Positions 9,000-17,638 are shown, counted from the stretch's first letter. The stretch: 64,000 bases of DNA from DAINRZ01 sp964634885 (GCA_964634885.1 CAZWLN010000005.1:1-64000); one strand, 5' to 3'. The notes: generated by a model not told the origin, from the sequence alone. Made by a program: numbers and translations.

Positions 9000-9593
9000 T
9001 CAATCAAAAGGTTTCAAATTAATTGTTTTAATAATAGTCCATTTATTTCTTACCTTTTGTAGAATTAACAAATCATTATAAAAACACATAACACCGCAAT
9101 TCAAAAATGATATTATACAGCTTACTGTTGAATCTTTACTGAAACCAGGTCTTGTAATTTTTATTTCCCATCCGTCCCGAACAGTAAAGTATTCATTGCA
9201 ACCGGTAGGAATAATATTATTATATTTTTTGATATTATCAATGTTACAGAAACTGATTGCTGAAGATGTTTTTAAGCTATTATTGTAATAATCAGTTAAA
9301 GCTTCATCTATCTTTGGAAATAAATCGATGATATCATTGTAATAAACTTCGTTTTTATTTAATTTTAATTGTCTTGTTTTTGCAATCAAACTATCATCTA
9401 TATAATATTTTATATCACTATCATAATCCAGATATTCATATAGAAATGTTTCAAATATTTCATTTAAAAACCTGGTGTCTTCATTCATTGGAATAGTTTC
9501 GTATGTTTCATTAATGCAATCAATTCTTTCCTTATCTAATACTGTACAGGATAACAATAATAATCCACAAAAAATGACTAATAAATACTTCAT
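9000..9593 (-). CDS. Small putative lipoprotein, AT-rich
   Basis: I prefer the ATG at 9593, which gives 197 residues starting MKYLLVIFCGLLLLSC, a textbook lipoprotein signal with lipobox LLSC; the frame is open upstream to 9632 but that start would bury the signal sequence. The rest is hydrophilic and not recognised. Tyr-Asp-rich segments and a single Cys pair near the middle are visible. Codons are strongly A/T-biased, unlike the flanking operons. It lies immediately downstream of another lipoprotein gene, within a repeat-bracketed segment. Size, composition and position would suit an immunity protein or surface lipoprotein, but nothing proves this. Confidence 0.65.
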   Translation of the reverse strand: MKYLLVIFCGLLLLSCTVLDKERIDCINETYETIPMNEDTRFLNEIFETFLYEYLDYDSDIKYYIDDSLIAKTRQLKLNKNEVYYNDIIDLFPKIDEALTDYYNNSLKTSSAISFCNIDNIKKYNNIIPTGCNEYFTVRDGWEIKITRPGFSKDSTVSCIISFLNCGVMCFYNDLLILQKVRNKWTIIKTINLKPFD

Positions 9594-9607
9594 CTTATTA
9601 CTCCAAT

Positions 9608-10096
9608 TTATTTTATTCCAGTTAAATACCAATGAAAATCATTTTTACAATGAAAATAGAAGACTAACTTCTTATTTTTCATTAATGATTTAATAACAAT
9701 TTCATGATAATGAGTATCCGGAAAATTGAAATATGTATTGAATTTGTCAGATAATACCATATATCCATTAGAAAAGTAATCTTTCAGATATTTCTTTAAT
9801 TTTTTAAAAGACATTGTTGAATCAGATTTATATGCCATTATTATATTGGATGTTTTGTTTATTTTTTGTATGTAATAGTACAATGAATCCTGATGATTGA
9901 CTATTCTATCAACAAAGTCATAGTTTGGTTGAAGGTTATATTCTTCCCGTATCTTCAGATCATTTTCATCATTACTAATATTCTGATCATTTTCATCAAT
10001 ACTAATATTATGACTACATGATTCAACCATAAAAAGTATGGTTATTAAAAAGCTTATTAATACAATATTTTCCGGATATATTAGGGAAGTTTTCAT
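9608..10096 (-). CDS. Small putative lipoprotein with short internal repeat
   Basis: Using the ATG at 10096 the product is 162 residues; a TTG at 10108 would add four. A hydrophobic segment ends in the lipobox MVESC, so it is probably lipidated. Directly after the Cys, a duplicated motif (SIDENDQNI, SNDENDLKI) reflects a direct repeat in the DNA of about 24 bases. The C terminus ends FHCKNDFHWYLTGIK. No family is recognised. The gene is strongly AT-rich and lies 14 bases upstream of the next lipoprotein gene, so the two are probably one transcript. Confidence 0.65.
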   Translation of the reverse strand: MKTSLIYPENIVLISFLITILFMVESCSHNISIDENDQNISNDENDLKIREEYNLQPNYDFVDRIVNHQDSLYYYIQKINKTSNIIMAYKSDSTMSFKKLKKYLKDYFSNGYMVLSDKFNTYFNFPDTHYHEIVIKSLMKNKKLVFYFHCKNDFHWYLTGIK

Positions 10097-10108
10097 TTTC
10101 AGCCTCAA

Positions 10109-10273
10109 TTAAAACATGAAAACAGTATTTGTAACGACATCAGGTGCCTGCTTAAAGCCGATAGCAAACGGCCTGTCAACGGGGCGCCATCGTAAAGCAT
10201 TTGTTTTATTGTTGCCTATGATAGAACAGCCCTTATTTTTACCATTATAAAGACTCTTTCCGTAACCACTCAT
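10109..10273 (-). CDS. Short ORF with conserved MSGYGKS start and variable tail
   Basis: 54 residues from an ATG at 10271-10273 to a TAA at 10109-10111, immediately upstream of the 9608-10096 lipoprotein gene. The first seven codons (MSGYGKS) lie inside repeat copy 2, and the same seven residues begin a 24-residue ORF in repeat copy 3. The tail, including GCSIIGNNKTNALRWRP, is unique to this copy and is less AT-rich than the lipoproteins beside it. It may be a displaced fragment of a larger protein or a small cassette gene. No family is recognised and translation is unproven. Confidence 0.35.
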   Translation of the reverse strand: MSGYGKSLYNGKNKGCSIIGNNKTNALRWRPVDRPFAIGFKQAPDVVTNTVFMF

Positions 10274-10327
10274 AGCCGCTCACAAGTTTTGTTTAGAAAC
10301 ACTTACGCTGTGCTAATATAAGGAAAA
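10252..10327 (-). repeat. Cassette-bracketing repeat, copy 2
   Basis: 76 bases. It matches copy 3 (11064-11132) over about 65 bases, with roughly seven differences, and copy 1 over about 40. On the minus strand it encodes the start MSGYGKS of the downstream 54-residue ORF. Confidence 0.75.
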
Positions 10328-10445
10328 ACACTTTGAAATAAAATGAAAACAGTATAATCACTCAATATGTAAAATTGCATATTGATTTCGACAACTTCAC
10401 CTATTGATGAATCGTTTAAAAATATTTTTGGGGACTTTATCAAAA
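10328..10445. other. AT-rich spacer within the island
   Basis: The spacer between repeat copy 2 and the end of the next lipoprotein gene. With the repeat and the short ORF it completes the 10109-10445 interval. I see no gene or clear terminator in it. Confidence 0.5.
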
Positions 10446-11021
10446 TTATTTCTTTCTTCTTATTAATGGCTTAGTAGATATTTGTCCGATGCACTTATAT
10501 CCACAATTCAATATTTTTTCCAAAGCTCTTTGTTTCCAATTTGTTGTGGATAATTTCTTATCGTCAATACAGCATATCTTTTCTTCTATGATATGACTAT
10601 TAGAGTCCAGGCCAAAGCATAGTTCAAAATAGTCTGATTCTTTATCTTTAAATAAAAATGCTACTCCTGTCAGATATGTTTTTTCTTCGATTGTTTCATA
10701 CCATATTATTATTTCATCTATTTTCATAGAATTTCGAAATACATTGACTATTCTTCCTATTTTCCATTTATTCAATGAATTGCGAAAAATATAGTTTTCA
10801 TTCTTTAAATATTTACTGATATCAATTGAAAAAATATCACTGCATGGATAAGACAGATCACATACAACAATAGTATTACTATTGATATCACATTTATAAT
10901 AAACAGAATCAATCTTTTGATTTAAGTTTTGATGCTCATCACCATTTTCAGGTTTATCATTTGAATCATTGCATGATATCAATAATATCAGAATCAGGAT
11001 TTTCCTCAATGCTATCTCCAA
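10446..11021 (-). CDS. Small putative lipoprotein, Cys-containing, AT-rich
   Basis: 191 residues beginning MEIALRKILILILLISC, with a short signal and lipobox LISC. The remainder is not recognised; it holds several further Cys residues (CDINS, CDLSYPC, the CC of KICCIDD, and ILNCGYKC) and an Arg/Lys-rich C terminus. The start codon overlaps the end of the 24-residue MSGYGKS ORF encoded by repeat copy 3. Codon usage is as AT-rich as in the other two lipoproteins of the island. The repeated layout (repeat, short ORF, lipoprotein) is the main clue, and is compatible with toxin-immunity cassettes or a lipoprotein family spread by recombination. Confidence 0.65.
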   Translation of the reverse strand: MEIALRKILILILLISCNDSNDKPENGDEHQNLNQKIDSVYYKCDINSNTIVVCDLSYPCSDIFSIDISKYLKNENYIFRNSLNKWKIGRIVNVFRNSMKIDEIIIWYETIEEKTYLTGVAFLFKDKESDYFELCFGLDSNSHIIEEKICCIDDKKLSTTNWKQRALEKILNCGYKCIGQISTKPLIRRKK

Positions 11022-11063
11022 ATATATTCAGAAATATTTTCCTTTAATTCTTTAAGTAATGCG

Positions 11064-11132
11064 AAACTCTTTCCATAACCACTCATAGCCTCTCACAAGT
11101 TTAGTTTGGAAACACTTACGCTGCGCTGATAG
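11064..11132 (-). repeat. Cassette-bracketing repeat, copy 3
   Basis: Matches copy 2 from the shared ACTCTTTCC through ACACTTACGCTG. On the minus strand it encodes MSGYGKS, which opens into a 24-residue ORF ending in ENISEYIWR just inside the following lipoprotein gene. It marks the right border of the AT-rich island. Confidence 0.75.
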
Positions 11133-11210
11133 TCGGCAAATTCCTGAAAACCTGGGATACAGGCTGGGAAATGTGAATGATGCTTATTTTCTCTCATCGG
11201 CAGTTGTCCG

Positions 11211-11243
11211 CAATAAAAAAAAGGGGCCGCGTCTCAGGCCCCT
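11211..11243 (-). terminator. Rho-independent terminator
   Basis: On the minus strand AGGGGCC and GGCCCCT form a 7-bp GC-rich stem with an 8-base loop, followed by an uninterrupted run of about ten T. It lies 60 bases downstream of the carbohydrate-binding protein gene, whose transcript it should end. Confidence 0.85.
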
Positions 11244-11304
11244 CCTCTTCGCACTCATCGTCAACACTTAATTAGATGAGTTTATCCTGGTTTCTTTATT
11301 TCAA

Positions 11305-13560
11305 TTACCATTGTACAGTCGTTACAGAGCCGCTGACGGTAAAGCTTTTCTTCAGTGTCCCGCCAGAGTATGTTCCGCCTGTGTACAGTCCGCTCTTTTC
11401 TGTTCCTGTCGATATTCCGCCCACATAGATGGAGTAAGTTGCACCCTTAACTAATGTTGCGGATGAGAAAACTATAGATCCATAGCTCCTTGCAGGTTTG
11501 AAAGTAACGATGTCGTTGCCGCTTGCGTCCTGGATGCGGAAAATGCCGGACTGGCTTGATCCGCCGCCACCACCACCACCGCCGCCGCCGCCCGATGTCT
11601 GTGACTTGACGAATACTGAATTCTGTGTGGATGTATTGTCGAAGGTTTCGGTCATGTTCGAGCTTGGCCCGGAGATAATAATGAAGCCGCCGGTAATGAT
11701 CTTTGTACCGTTGACGTCCATTCCCACTTCGGGGTTGGATTGAGGCCCGTGAACGAGGATGGTGCCGCCTTTTACAGACAGGTCTCCGTTGCTGTCGAGG
11801 GGATCGCCTGTTGTCGCGCTTAGTACGATATTGCCGCCGTTCAGGTTCAACTGGCTGTTGTCGTCGGCTTCCGATCCGTTGCCCCGCGTCGCATTGAAGG
11901 AGTCGTCGGAAGAAACGATGCTGATACTGCCGCCGTTAACATTAATAATTGGCCCTTCCACTCCTTCGACGGATTTTGTAATTGATACGGTTCCGCCGTT
12001 GAATGTGATGGAATTGGTGGATTTGATGCCGTCGTCAGCGGAAGAAATTGTGATATTGCCGTTGTTAACAGTGAAGGCTCCGTCCGATTCGAATGCTTTG
12101 GCTTCTGCTTTGTCCGACTGGCTGATTGCTACGCTTGTACCGGTTGTAGTAACGCTGATTACCGGGGAGACTTCCGTGGAACCGATTGTCAGTGCTCCGG
12201 AGCAGTTGATACCCCTGCCGCCTGACCCTGAACTCGTAGTTGTAATGGTGCCGCCGGTAAGATTGATCGCGCCGTCGGCAGTAATGCATACTGCGTGATA
12301 GACATCTGTCGTTCCGGAACTGTTTTTATATGTTGCTCCGCTACCTGTCGAGCTAATGCTGAGGTTGCCTGAAGCCACCGAGAAATCCATGTCGGTGGAT
12401 ATGCCCCTCGAGGCTGCGCCGGTGCAGTTGAGTGTCATCTCCGCGCCGTTGACTGTGATGTTCCCGTCGCATTTGACGGCAGTACAATAGGCGGGATCAT
12501 AGCCGGAGCCGTCTGCTACCAATGCCGCGCCGCCTTTGGCGTTTACTGTGATGGTACCGCCGCTGAAGGCCATTGGCTGGTTGCATTTTAAACCTTTGGA
12601 CTGGTTGCCGCTGACGGTTACCGTGATGGTACCGCCGGAAACTGTCATTGCGCTGTCGCTTTTAATTCCGCTCACATCTTCCGACGAGCAGGCGATGTCG
12701 ATTGTCCCGCCGCTGATTGACAGGTAGCCTTCGTCTCCGTCGATTCCGTCGCCGGCAGCAGTAATATTTAGTGAACCGCCGGACATTGTGAAGCCGTTTT
12801 TCGCGTGGATGCCGTCATTTGCTGCCGAGGTAACAGTTACACTGCCATTCTCGATTTCAATGTCGTCGTCGCTGCCTACAGCGTGTTTGTCCGTTCCTAT
12901 ACCGTTGATCACGAGGCTGCCGGCGCCTTTGATGAGAATGGTCCCTTCGCTGAAGAAAGCGCCTTTCTGGTCTTCTTCTTCACCTTCGCCGTTGTCGGGG
13001 GCGGTTGCGTATGTTGCCCCGTCTGTGAGCCTGTTCGTAGTACCGTCCATTAATACTACCGTTGCTTTGTTGCCTGACTGGCAATTGATTGCCGGGCCGT
13101 CGCTGTTGGTAATGTTCACACCGTTGAGCAGCAGGTTGTAGCGTTTTCCGCTGTATATCTTGAATGTGCCGTTGCTTGCGGTGCCCGACAGGCAGTAATT
13201 AATGTCTTTCGTTTCGGAACTGTTGGTTACTGTTACGTCGGAGCCGTTTACTGCCACATCTACTCCTTCGAAAGCCAAGGGATTGACAACGGTTACCCAT
13301 GAGTCATTATAGGTAATGAACACAGTGTCCGAAGCCGGCCCGAAGGAAAGGCTGTCGATGTGGGACAGGGCGTAATAGACCTGGTTTCCGCCGATGCTGA
13401 TGTAAATCCTTGTTTTGTCCGCGCTGTAATATATAGTGTCCGAAGATGAAACCGGCGCTCCGAGCGTCGTGTGGTCGGTCTTGTGGATATAGAGCTTTTC
13501 CTGGGCAAAGGCGGCTAAGGAAAAGACTGCCAGTAGAAATATTAAGGTTGTCTTCTTCAT
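11305..13560 (-). CDS. Secreted carbohydrate-binding beta-helix protein (DUF4353/Cthe_2159-like)
   Basis: 751 residues with a signal peptide (about 1-19, ending SLAAFA-QEK). Residues about 110-640 are a long run of Gly-Thr-Ser-rich repeats of the type SGGTI.I...GDGI. (AANDGIHAKNG, AAGDGIDGDEG, SADDGIKSTNS), typical of the DUF4353 domain first described from the polysaccharide-binding Cthe_2159 of Clostridium thermocellum. An 11-Gly linker lies near residue 665, followed by a C-terminal beta domain ending TVTTVQW. It overlaps the upstream T9SS-tagged gene by 4 bases and is therefore translationally coupled to it. The N-terminal 100 residues resemble the mature start of that upstream protein (a hydrophilic strand then LDSIGLVTF-like versus LSHIDSLSF). 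Probable role: extracellular polysaccharide binding. Confidence 0.85.
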   Translation of the reverse strand: MKKTTLIFLLAVFSLAAFAQEKLYIHKTDHTTLGAPVSSSDTIYYSADKTRIYISIGGNQVYYALSHIDSLSFGPASDTVFITYNDSWVTVVNPLAFEGVDVAVNGSDVTVTNSSETKDINYCLSGTASNGTFKIYSGKRYNLLLNGVNITNSDGPAINCQSGNKATVVLMDGTTNRLTDGATYATAPDNGEGEEEDQKGAFFSEGTILIKGAGSLVINGIGTDKHAVGSDDDIEIENGSVTVTSAANDGIHAKNGFTMSGGSLNITAAGDGIDGDEGYLSISGGTIDIACSSEDVSGIKSDSAMTVSGGTITVTVSGNQSKGLKCNQPMAFSGGTITVNAKGGAALVADGSGYDPAYCTAVKCDGNITVNGAEMTLNCTGAASRGISTDMDFSVASGNLSISSTGSGATYKNSSGTTDVYHAVCITADGAINLTGGTITTTSSGSGGRGINCSGALTIGSTEVSPVISVTTTGTSVAISQSDKAEAKAFESDGAFTVNNGNITISSADDGIKSTNSITFNGGTVSITKSVEGVEGPIINVNGGSISIVSSDDSFNATRGNGSEADDNSQLNLNGGNIVLSATTGDPLDSNGDLSVKGGTILVHGPQSNPEVGMDVNGTKIITGGFIIISGPSSNMTETFDNTSTQNSVFVKSQTSGGGGGGGGGGGSSQSGIFRIQDASGNDIVTFKPARSYGSIVFSSATLVKGATYSIYVGGISTGTEKSGLYTGGTYSGGTLKKSFTVSGSVTTVQW

Positions 13561-14066
13561 AGTTTTATAAAATTAATGACTTGATTATTTAATTTAATGA
13601 TATAGGAACCGCTCGGCAGTCCGGTGACATCGACGGTATTGGCCGACGCTAACAGCGCTTGTTTGACAAGCTTTCCGTCGAGTCCGTATATTTCTATGAC
13701 AGAAACGGTTTCCGGCAGGTTCTGCAATGTCAGGATGTCTTTTACCGGGTTTGGACAGACAGCGATCTGATCGGCGCTTTGCGTCTTGTCTTCCTGGACT
13801 CCTACCTGCACCTGGGTGAAATATATCTTCCGGATGGAAGACAGGGAGCTTGCATTGCTGTAACCCTTCGCGAAATTCACTACCAGGGTGTTGTCGGTAA
13901 AGGTAACCAGGCCGATGGAGTCCAGGGCAATGGCTTGCTCCGTCCCGTCCGTGGATTTGATGACCATGTTCTGGGCATGGACCGGAGACCAGGCTGCAAC
14001 CGCCGACAACAGCGCCGCAAGAAATACCGGTTTCAGGATGATGGTTTTACATTTCGTTGTTAACAT
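13557..14066 (-). CDS. Small secreted protein with T9SS sorting domain
   Basis: 169 residues. A signal peptide ends near VHA-QNM (31). A short beta domain (about 32-90, with ALDSIGLVTF) is followed by a type A T9SS C-terminal domain from about residue 103: VCPNPVKDILTLQ, then IYGLDGKLVKQ, LPSGSYIIKLNNQ and FIKL. This domain directs export across the outer membrane by the T9SS and attachment to the surface. It is the first gene of a two-gene operon with the carbohydrate-binding protein, overlapping it by ATGA. Its partner has no sorting domain of its own, so the two may form a surface complex (inference). Confidence 0.8.
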   Translation of the reverse strand: MLTTKCKTIILKPVFLAALLSAVAAWSPVHAQNMVIKSTDGTEQAIALDSIGLVTFTDNTLVVNFAKGYSNASSLSSIRKIYFTQVQVGVQEDKTQSADQIAVCPNPVKDILTLQNLPETVSVIEIYGLDGKLVKQALLASANTVDVTGLPSGSYIIKLNNQVINFIKL

Positions 14067-14300
14067 AATTCGCTTTCACTAAATTCACACATATTCTTGT
14101 GTTATTACGTCAGCCCGGCATTTTTATTCCTGTGCCGGAAAATATTTTACAAATCTTTGACATTTGGAATTCAGAGCAATTTAATATTATTGCTGACTTT
14201 GATGAGATAATTCAATTCTTTTAAGATGGACACCGGCTGTGAGGAGAAGTCCATCCCGACTCTACCGGAAGGAGTAGAATTGCTTCTTTTGCTATCCAGC

Positions 14301-14320
14301 CCACGCCATGAATGACGTGG
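14301..14320. repeat. Short palindrome, CCACG family
   Basis: CCACGCCATG-AATGACGTGG followed by CTATT. The perfect relative at 18401-18420 (CCACGAGC-TGAA-GCTCGTGG, also followed by CTATT) suggests a small family of REP-like intergenic palindromes. Confidence 0.5.
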
Positions 14321-14327
14321 CTATTGT

Positions 14328-14347
14328 GGAAAAAGCCCCTACGGGGC
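14328..14347 (-). terminator. Probable rho-independent terminator
   Basis: AGCCCC-TA-CGGGGCT forms a tight stem; on the minus strand it is followed by five T. It lies about 190 bases beyond the stop of the sialidase-like propeller gene, the only minus-strand gene ending here. Confidence 0.6.
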
Positions 14348-14389
14348 TGTCATTCTTTCTTTATGAATAATTAACTTGACGAACTAAGC

Positions 14390-14425
14390 CACCCCATCCC
14401 GGCCTTCCCCAAGGGGAAGGAGCAG
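14390..14425 (+). repeat. Dispersed short repeat, copy 1
   Basis: CCCATCCCGGCCTT and GGAAGGAG are shared with the reverse complement of 35455-35490. The element contains CCTTCCCC-AAGGGGAAGG, a perfect inverted repeat here but degenerate in the other copy. Confidence 0.55.
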
Positions 14426-14536
14426 GAAGAACGGGTTCAGCTTTTTCCATCATTCAAAATTCATAATTCTCAATTCAGAATTTTTAACTCGTCATTTTAA
14501 TTCGTAATTAAAAAACGCCACACTCCTTAATGAAAA

Positions 14537-16885
14537 TCATCTGCTCACAATTACCTTTGCTATTCGTGCATTGTTGCCGTGACGTATATGTATAAAGTAA
14601 ACACCGTTGCCTGTCTGGGAACAGTTCCAGTTAAGGTAGCCGCTGTAAGGCGACAGCTTTTCAAAGCTGATGCTTTCACCACCTTCAATCCTGGCGCCTG
14701 TTACATCTGTTACACCCACTTTACTCAGGTCAAACTCTACTTTAGGGTCGAAGTATATGAGTGTTCGGACGTGGTTTGTAGCAGGCGTAGGTTTCGGGGG
14801 GTAAATATAAAGGTAAGTAGCTTCTTCCGTTTTACCGGACTCAGTAACGGAAACGGTTGAGTCTGCTGTAATCTTCAGCCAAAATTTGTTCCAATAACGG
14901 TTATTGGAGTCTTTATAATCGCAAAAGAACCGGTCTCCGAATTTCCGGAAGGATGTACGGATGACTCCTTTGTCCGGCAATATATAATAATTCCAGGACT
15001 GTTTGTCGTAGAGGTTTGTAGTGAAAAACAATGTGTCTCTTACCGACAAGAACAATGTGTCTCCAACGCTGCATGCACCATTGGCGTCGTTCATATACGG
15101 AAAATCATAGCACCAACGGTATTGGCAGAGCCGCCCGACAGTTCGGTTTTCCACATCCAGCGCGTCGATGTTATACATTGAATCCGCAGAATTGAAATTG
15201 AAAAATATAACGTATTTCCTGTTGCCGATTTCCAGTTCCCGATACCTTTTATTTTTTTCAGTACTATCGTACTTTTTAATTATATCCCATGTCTTGCACT
15301 GGTTTGCAGTATATCTTACCTCATAGGTATTTTCACCGGAACGAATGCCGTGCAGGAGAAAGCTGTTCGTATCGGCGGCGTTTATGTAATCGATTGCAAA
15401 GCCTTTGTAGAATATCTTCGTAATAAAATTAAATTCCCTGTCGAAGAATAGGATGTTTGAATAGGCTGTGTCCAAATAATCCTGGTTATTGCATGTAATA
15501 AAATACCTATCATGAACCTGTAGATTGGGATATTGTGCAATGTTGGTGTATGATTCAGACGGGAACCAGAGCGGAGAATAAATCTCCGGCACTTCTTTAA
15601 AGGTAAACGACCGGCACTGGTCGTCGCTTATATATACTCCTTTGGTCCCTCCTTTGTACGAACCGCCTATATATAGTTTATTTTCTTTTTCATCATAATA
15701 CTTAAGGCATAAAAATGAATATTTACTGAAAAGCGTATTGTCGTAATTAATACAGGGTTTGATTGACATGAAGCTGTCGTCGGTTAAATGTATTGTGGGG
15801 TAATATATACCGCAAGAACTTTTTACCATCAGGTAGGTCGAATCATTGATCCTGTCTGGGACGTCAAAGCCCAAAAAGCCATCTTTACTGTAATTCGAGA
15901 TAATACTATCATTGAAATCTATTCCTGCGAAAAAATTCGAAAGTCCCGTAATATAAAATTTATTATTAATAACGGTAAAATTTGTTACACTTGGCGTATT
16001 AACCTGCAATTCTTCTGCATGTGAATCATTTATGAGCTGAAGGGAATCTTTTTCCACAAAACGGAAGAAGTTACATCTGAACGGTTTTTGGGGCGATTCA
16101 TTAAAGTAAAGATTTAGAACATATAATTGGCCGTCGATGATTTTAAACATCGACATAGAGGGGCAAATGCTTTCCCACGATTTGAAATCTTTAGTACGGA
16201 AAATGGCGCTGTCTGCGGCATAGTATAAATAGGCCGAATCTGTTCCGAGCTGGAATTTTGAGGCTTTAGACGGGTCTGTACCCGCAAAAACGATTGTATC
16301 CTTTAATTGCAATTCGGAATCGAAGAGAAGCAACTTAGACGAATCGGTTTCGACGACAAAACGCCCTTGTAAATAAGCGGTTGAAAACGAATAATAAAAA
16401 TTAAATGAAGGAGGGTAGTAATAAGGATTGGTATCACAAAATCTCGAATACAAATCATACGTATTGACAGTATTGATTTCTTTATCAATTGTAACCAACT
16501 TCCTGCCTGACCTGATGAGATAGCCTTCCGGGTATTGTATGACAGAAAATATGGAATCTACCGGAGATTTGACAATCGTCCATGTTTTTGCCCGGTCGTA
16601 TGAAACAGCAATACCCTCCGTTTCGGAAAAAGCTACAATCCTGTCCTCTCCCATAAACATTTTGATAATATAGGATCTTCTGAATATTTGAACCTGTTCC
16701 CATATTTCGGCTCCGTCATAACTGATACGCATATTCCCGCCGCTGCCGTATATTATGACTGTATCTCCCCGCGCTTCAACCCCTTTAAAAGAGTCAAAAG
16801 TTAACTGTGTCTTTTCGACCTTTGCTGGAATTGCTGCGCAGCAGTATGTAAGGATGAAGAACAGGTAAAAATACAATATTTTCAT
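14537..16885 (-). CDS. Secreted BNR/sialidase-like beta-propeller with T9SS sorting domain
   Basis: 782 residues with a signal peptide (about 1-18). Repeats of the form ISYDGAEIW, VSYDRAKTW and ISDDQCRSF are Asp-box (BNR, S-x-D-x-G-x-T-W) motifs, spaced as in propellers of the sialidase/photosystem-stability-factor type. The catalytic Arg triad of a true sialidase is not evident, so hydrolase activity is unsupported. The C-terminal 80 residues (from about 700) end NGVYFIHIRHG and AKVIVSR, like a type A T9SS sorting signal. Many Tyr and Asn residues and an intermediate base composition are seen. Probably a surface-exposed structural or adhesive protein. Confidence 0.7.
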   Translation of the reverse strand: MKILYFYLFFILTYCCAAIPAKVEKTQLTFDSFKGVEARGDTVIIYGSGGNMRISYDGAEIWEQVQIFRRSYIIKMFMGEDRIVAFSETEGIAVSYDRAKTWTIVKSPVDSIFSVIQYPEGYLIRSGRKLVTIDKEINTVNTYDLYSRFCDTNPYYYPPSFNFYYSFSTAYLQGRFVVETDSSKLLLFDSELQLKDTIVFAGTDPSKASKFQLGTDSAYLYYAADSAIFRTKDFKSWESICPSMSMFKIIDGQLYVLNLYFNESPQKPFRCNFFRFVEKDSLQLINDSHAEELQVNTPSVTNFTVINNKFYITGLSNFFAGIDFNDSIISNYSKDGFLGFDVPDRINDSTYLMVKSSCGIYYPTIHLTDDSFMSIKPCINYDNTLFSKYSFLCLKYYDEKENKLYIGGSYKGGTKGVYISDDQCRSFTFKEVPEIYSPLWFPSESYTNIAQYPNLQVHDRYFITCNNQDYLDTAYSNILFFDREFNFITKIFYKGFAIDYINAADTNSFLLHGIRSGENTYEVRYTANQCKTWDIIKKYDSTEKNKRYRELEIGNRKYVIFFNFNSADSMYNIDALDVENRTVGRLCQYRWCYDFPYMNDANGACSVGDTLFLSVRDTLFFTTNLYDKQSWNYYILPDKGVIRTSFRKFGDRFFCDYKDSNNRYWNKFWLKITADSTVSVTESGKTEEATYLYIYPPKPTPATNHVRTLIYFDPKVEFDLSKVGVTDVTGARIEGGESISFEKLSPYSGYLNWNCSQTGNGVYFIHIRHGNNARIAKVIVSR

Positions 16886-16930
16886 TTATATACTCCTTAT
16901 AAATTAAATCTGTTTCATGTATTCTTTTCA

Positions 16931-16961
16931 CCTGTCCGAAGGTTTCAAACCTTTGGACGGG
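16931..16961. repeat. Palindromic element, CCGAAGGTTT family
   Basis: A 15-bp imperfect stem (with G-U pairs) around TCCGAAGGTTT and AAACCTTTGGA with a one-base loop. It lies between two minus-strand genes and is related to the AACCTTCCG palindromes at 54456-54487 and 59870-59902. It may terminate transcription of the Cys-rich protein gene ending at 17084. Confidence 0.5.
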
Positions 16962-17083
16962 TAGTATTAATTAAATTTTCAATTCTTTACAAGTGTATTA
17001 ACAATTCAAACATGAAAAAGTTTCATTGTGATTGTCATTAATTCATTAGGGCAGAACATTTGTCCTGCCCATTGAATATAGAA

Positions 17084-17638
17084 TTAATTGCACGGCGTAT
17101 CTACCCTGATACATCCTTGTACACTTGGATCTATAAGCGGATCAGGATAGTTACATGTCGGCGGAACGCTCCAGAATGAAGTTTCTGACGACTCATACTC
17201 CTGTCCGTTCCAGCAAAGTGTTTTAGTAAGTCGGCAAATGCCGCTGCCGCATGGTACCCACACTTCGTCGCCAAATTCATCTATATACGAGAATTCATAG
17301 CAAGCAGGTATATCTACGGTATAGGTAAGCGGAGAGGTACAGGGAGGAATCTCAGCTCTGCACATCTGCCTGAATGCACTTTCTGTCCAAACATACTGAT
17401 TGACTTCGTTCATTACCAGTATAAATTCTTCAGGTGTTAAAACACATCTTGGGCTCCAATTTACTACTGTAACACCTCCGAAATAAGTCTCATCGCCGCA
17501 GTCAACGCATACTAAAATATCTACTTCACAACCAATACTGCTAGTGAAACTTATTGTTTTTAGATCACATGCCTGAGAAAAATTCACGGCAATAAAAAAT
17601 ATTACCATTAATACTGCTAAATACTTTAGATGTTTCAT
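17084..17638 (-). CDS. Cys-rich secreted protein of unknown function
   Basis: 184 residues with a clear signal peptide ending at about 22 (NFSQA-CDL). The mature chain has 14 Cys, an even number, often paired in patterns such as CVDC and CGSGIC, with Trp and Tyr residues near them; this points to a disulphide-stabilised extracellular domain. There is no T9SS sorting domain and no known motif. It stands alone upstream of the propeller gene, separated by about 200 bases that hold a palindrome. I do not recognise a family. Confidence 0.7.
   Translation of the reverse strand: MKHLKYLAVLMVIFFIAVNFSQACDLKTISFTSSIGCEVDILVCVDCGDETYFGGVTVVNWSPRCVLTPEEFILVMNEVNQYVWTESAFRQMCRAEIPPCTSPLTYTVDIPACYEFSYIDEFGDEVWVPCGSGICRLTKTLCWNGQEYESSETSFWSVPPTCNYPDPLIDPSVQGCIRVDTPCN

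Larger units (their letters stand above)
14067..14536. other. Gene-free stretch with palindromic elements
   Basis: No credible gene. It holds a CCACG palindrome (14301-14320), a terminator hairpin (14334-14347) and a 36-base segment (14390-14425) whose reverse complement recurs at 35455-35490. The right end probably carries no promoter for the minus-strand gene that ends at 14537. Confidence 0.6.

Noticed and set aside
8846..11132. Integron gene-cassette array
   Set aside because: The repeats lack visible attC core sites and imperfect-palindrome structure, and there is no integrase in the window.
11498..11743. Poly-proline protein
   Set aside because: It is the complement of the 11-Gly linker in the carbohydrate-binding protein gene.
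14537..16885. Active sialidase
   Set aside because: Asp boxes are present, but the catalytic Arg triad and Tyr/Glu pair are not evident, so only the propeller fold is supported.
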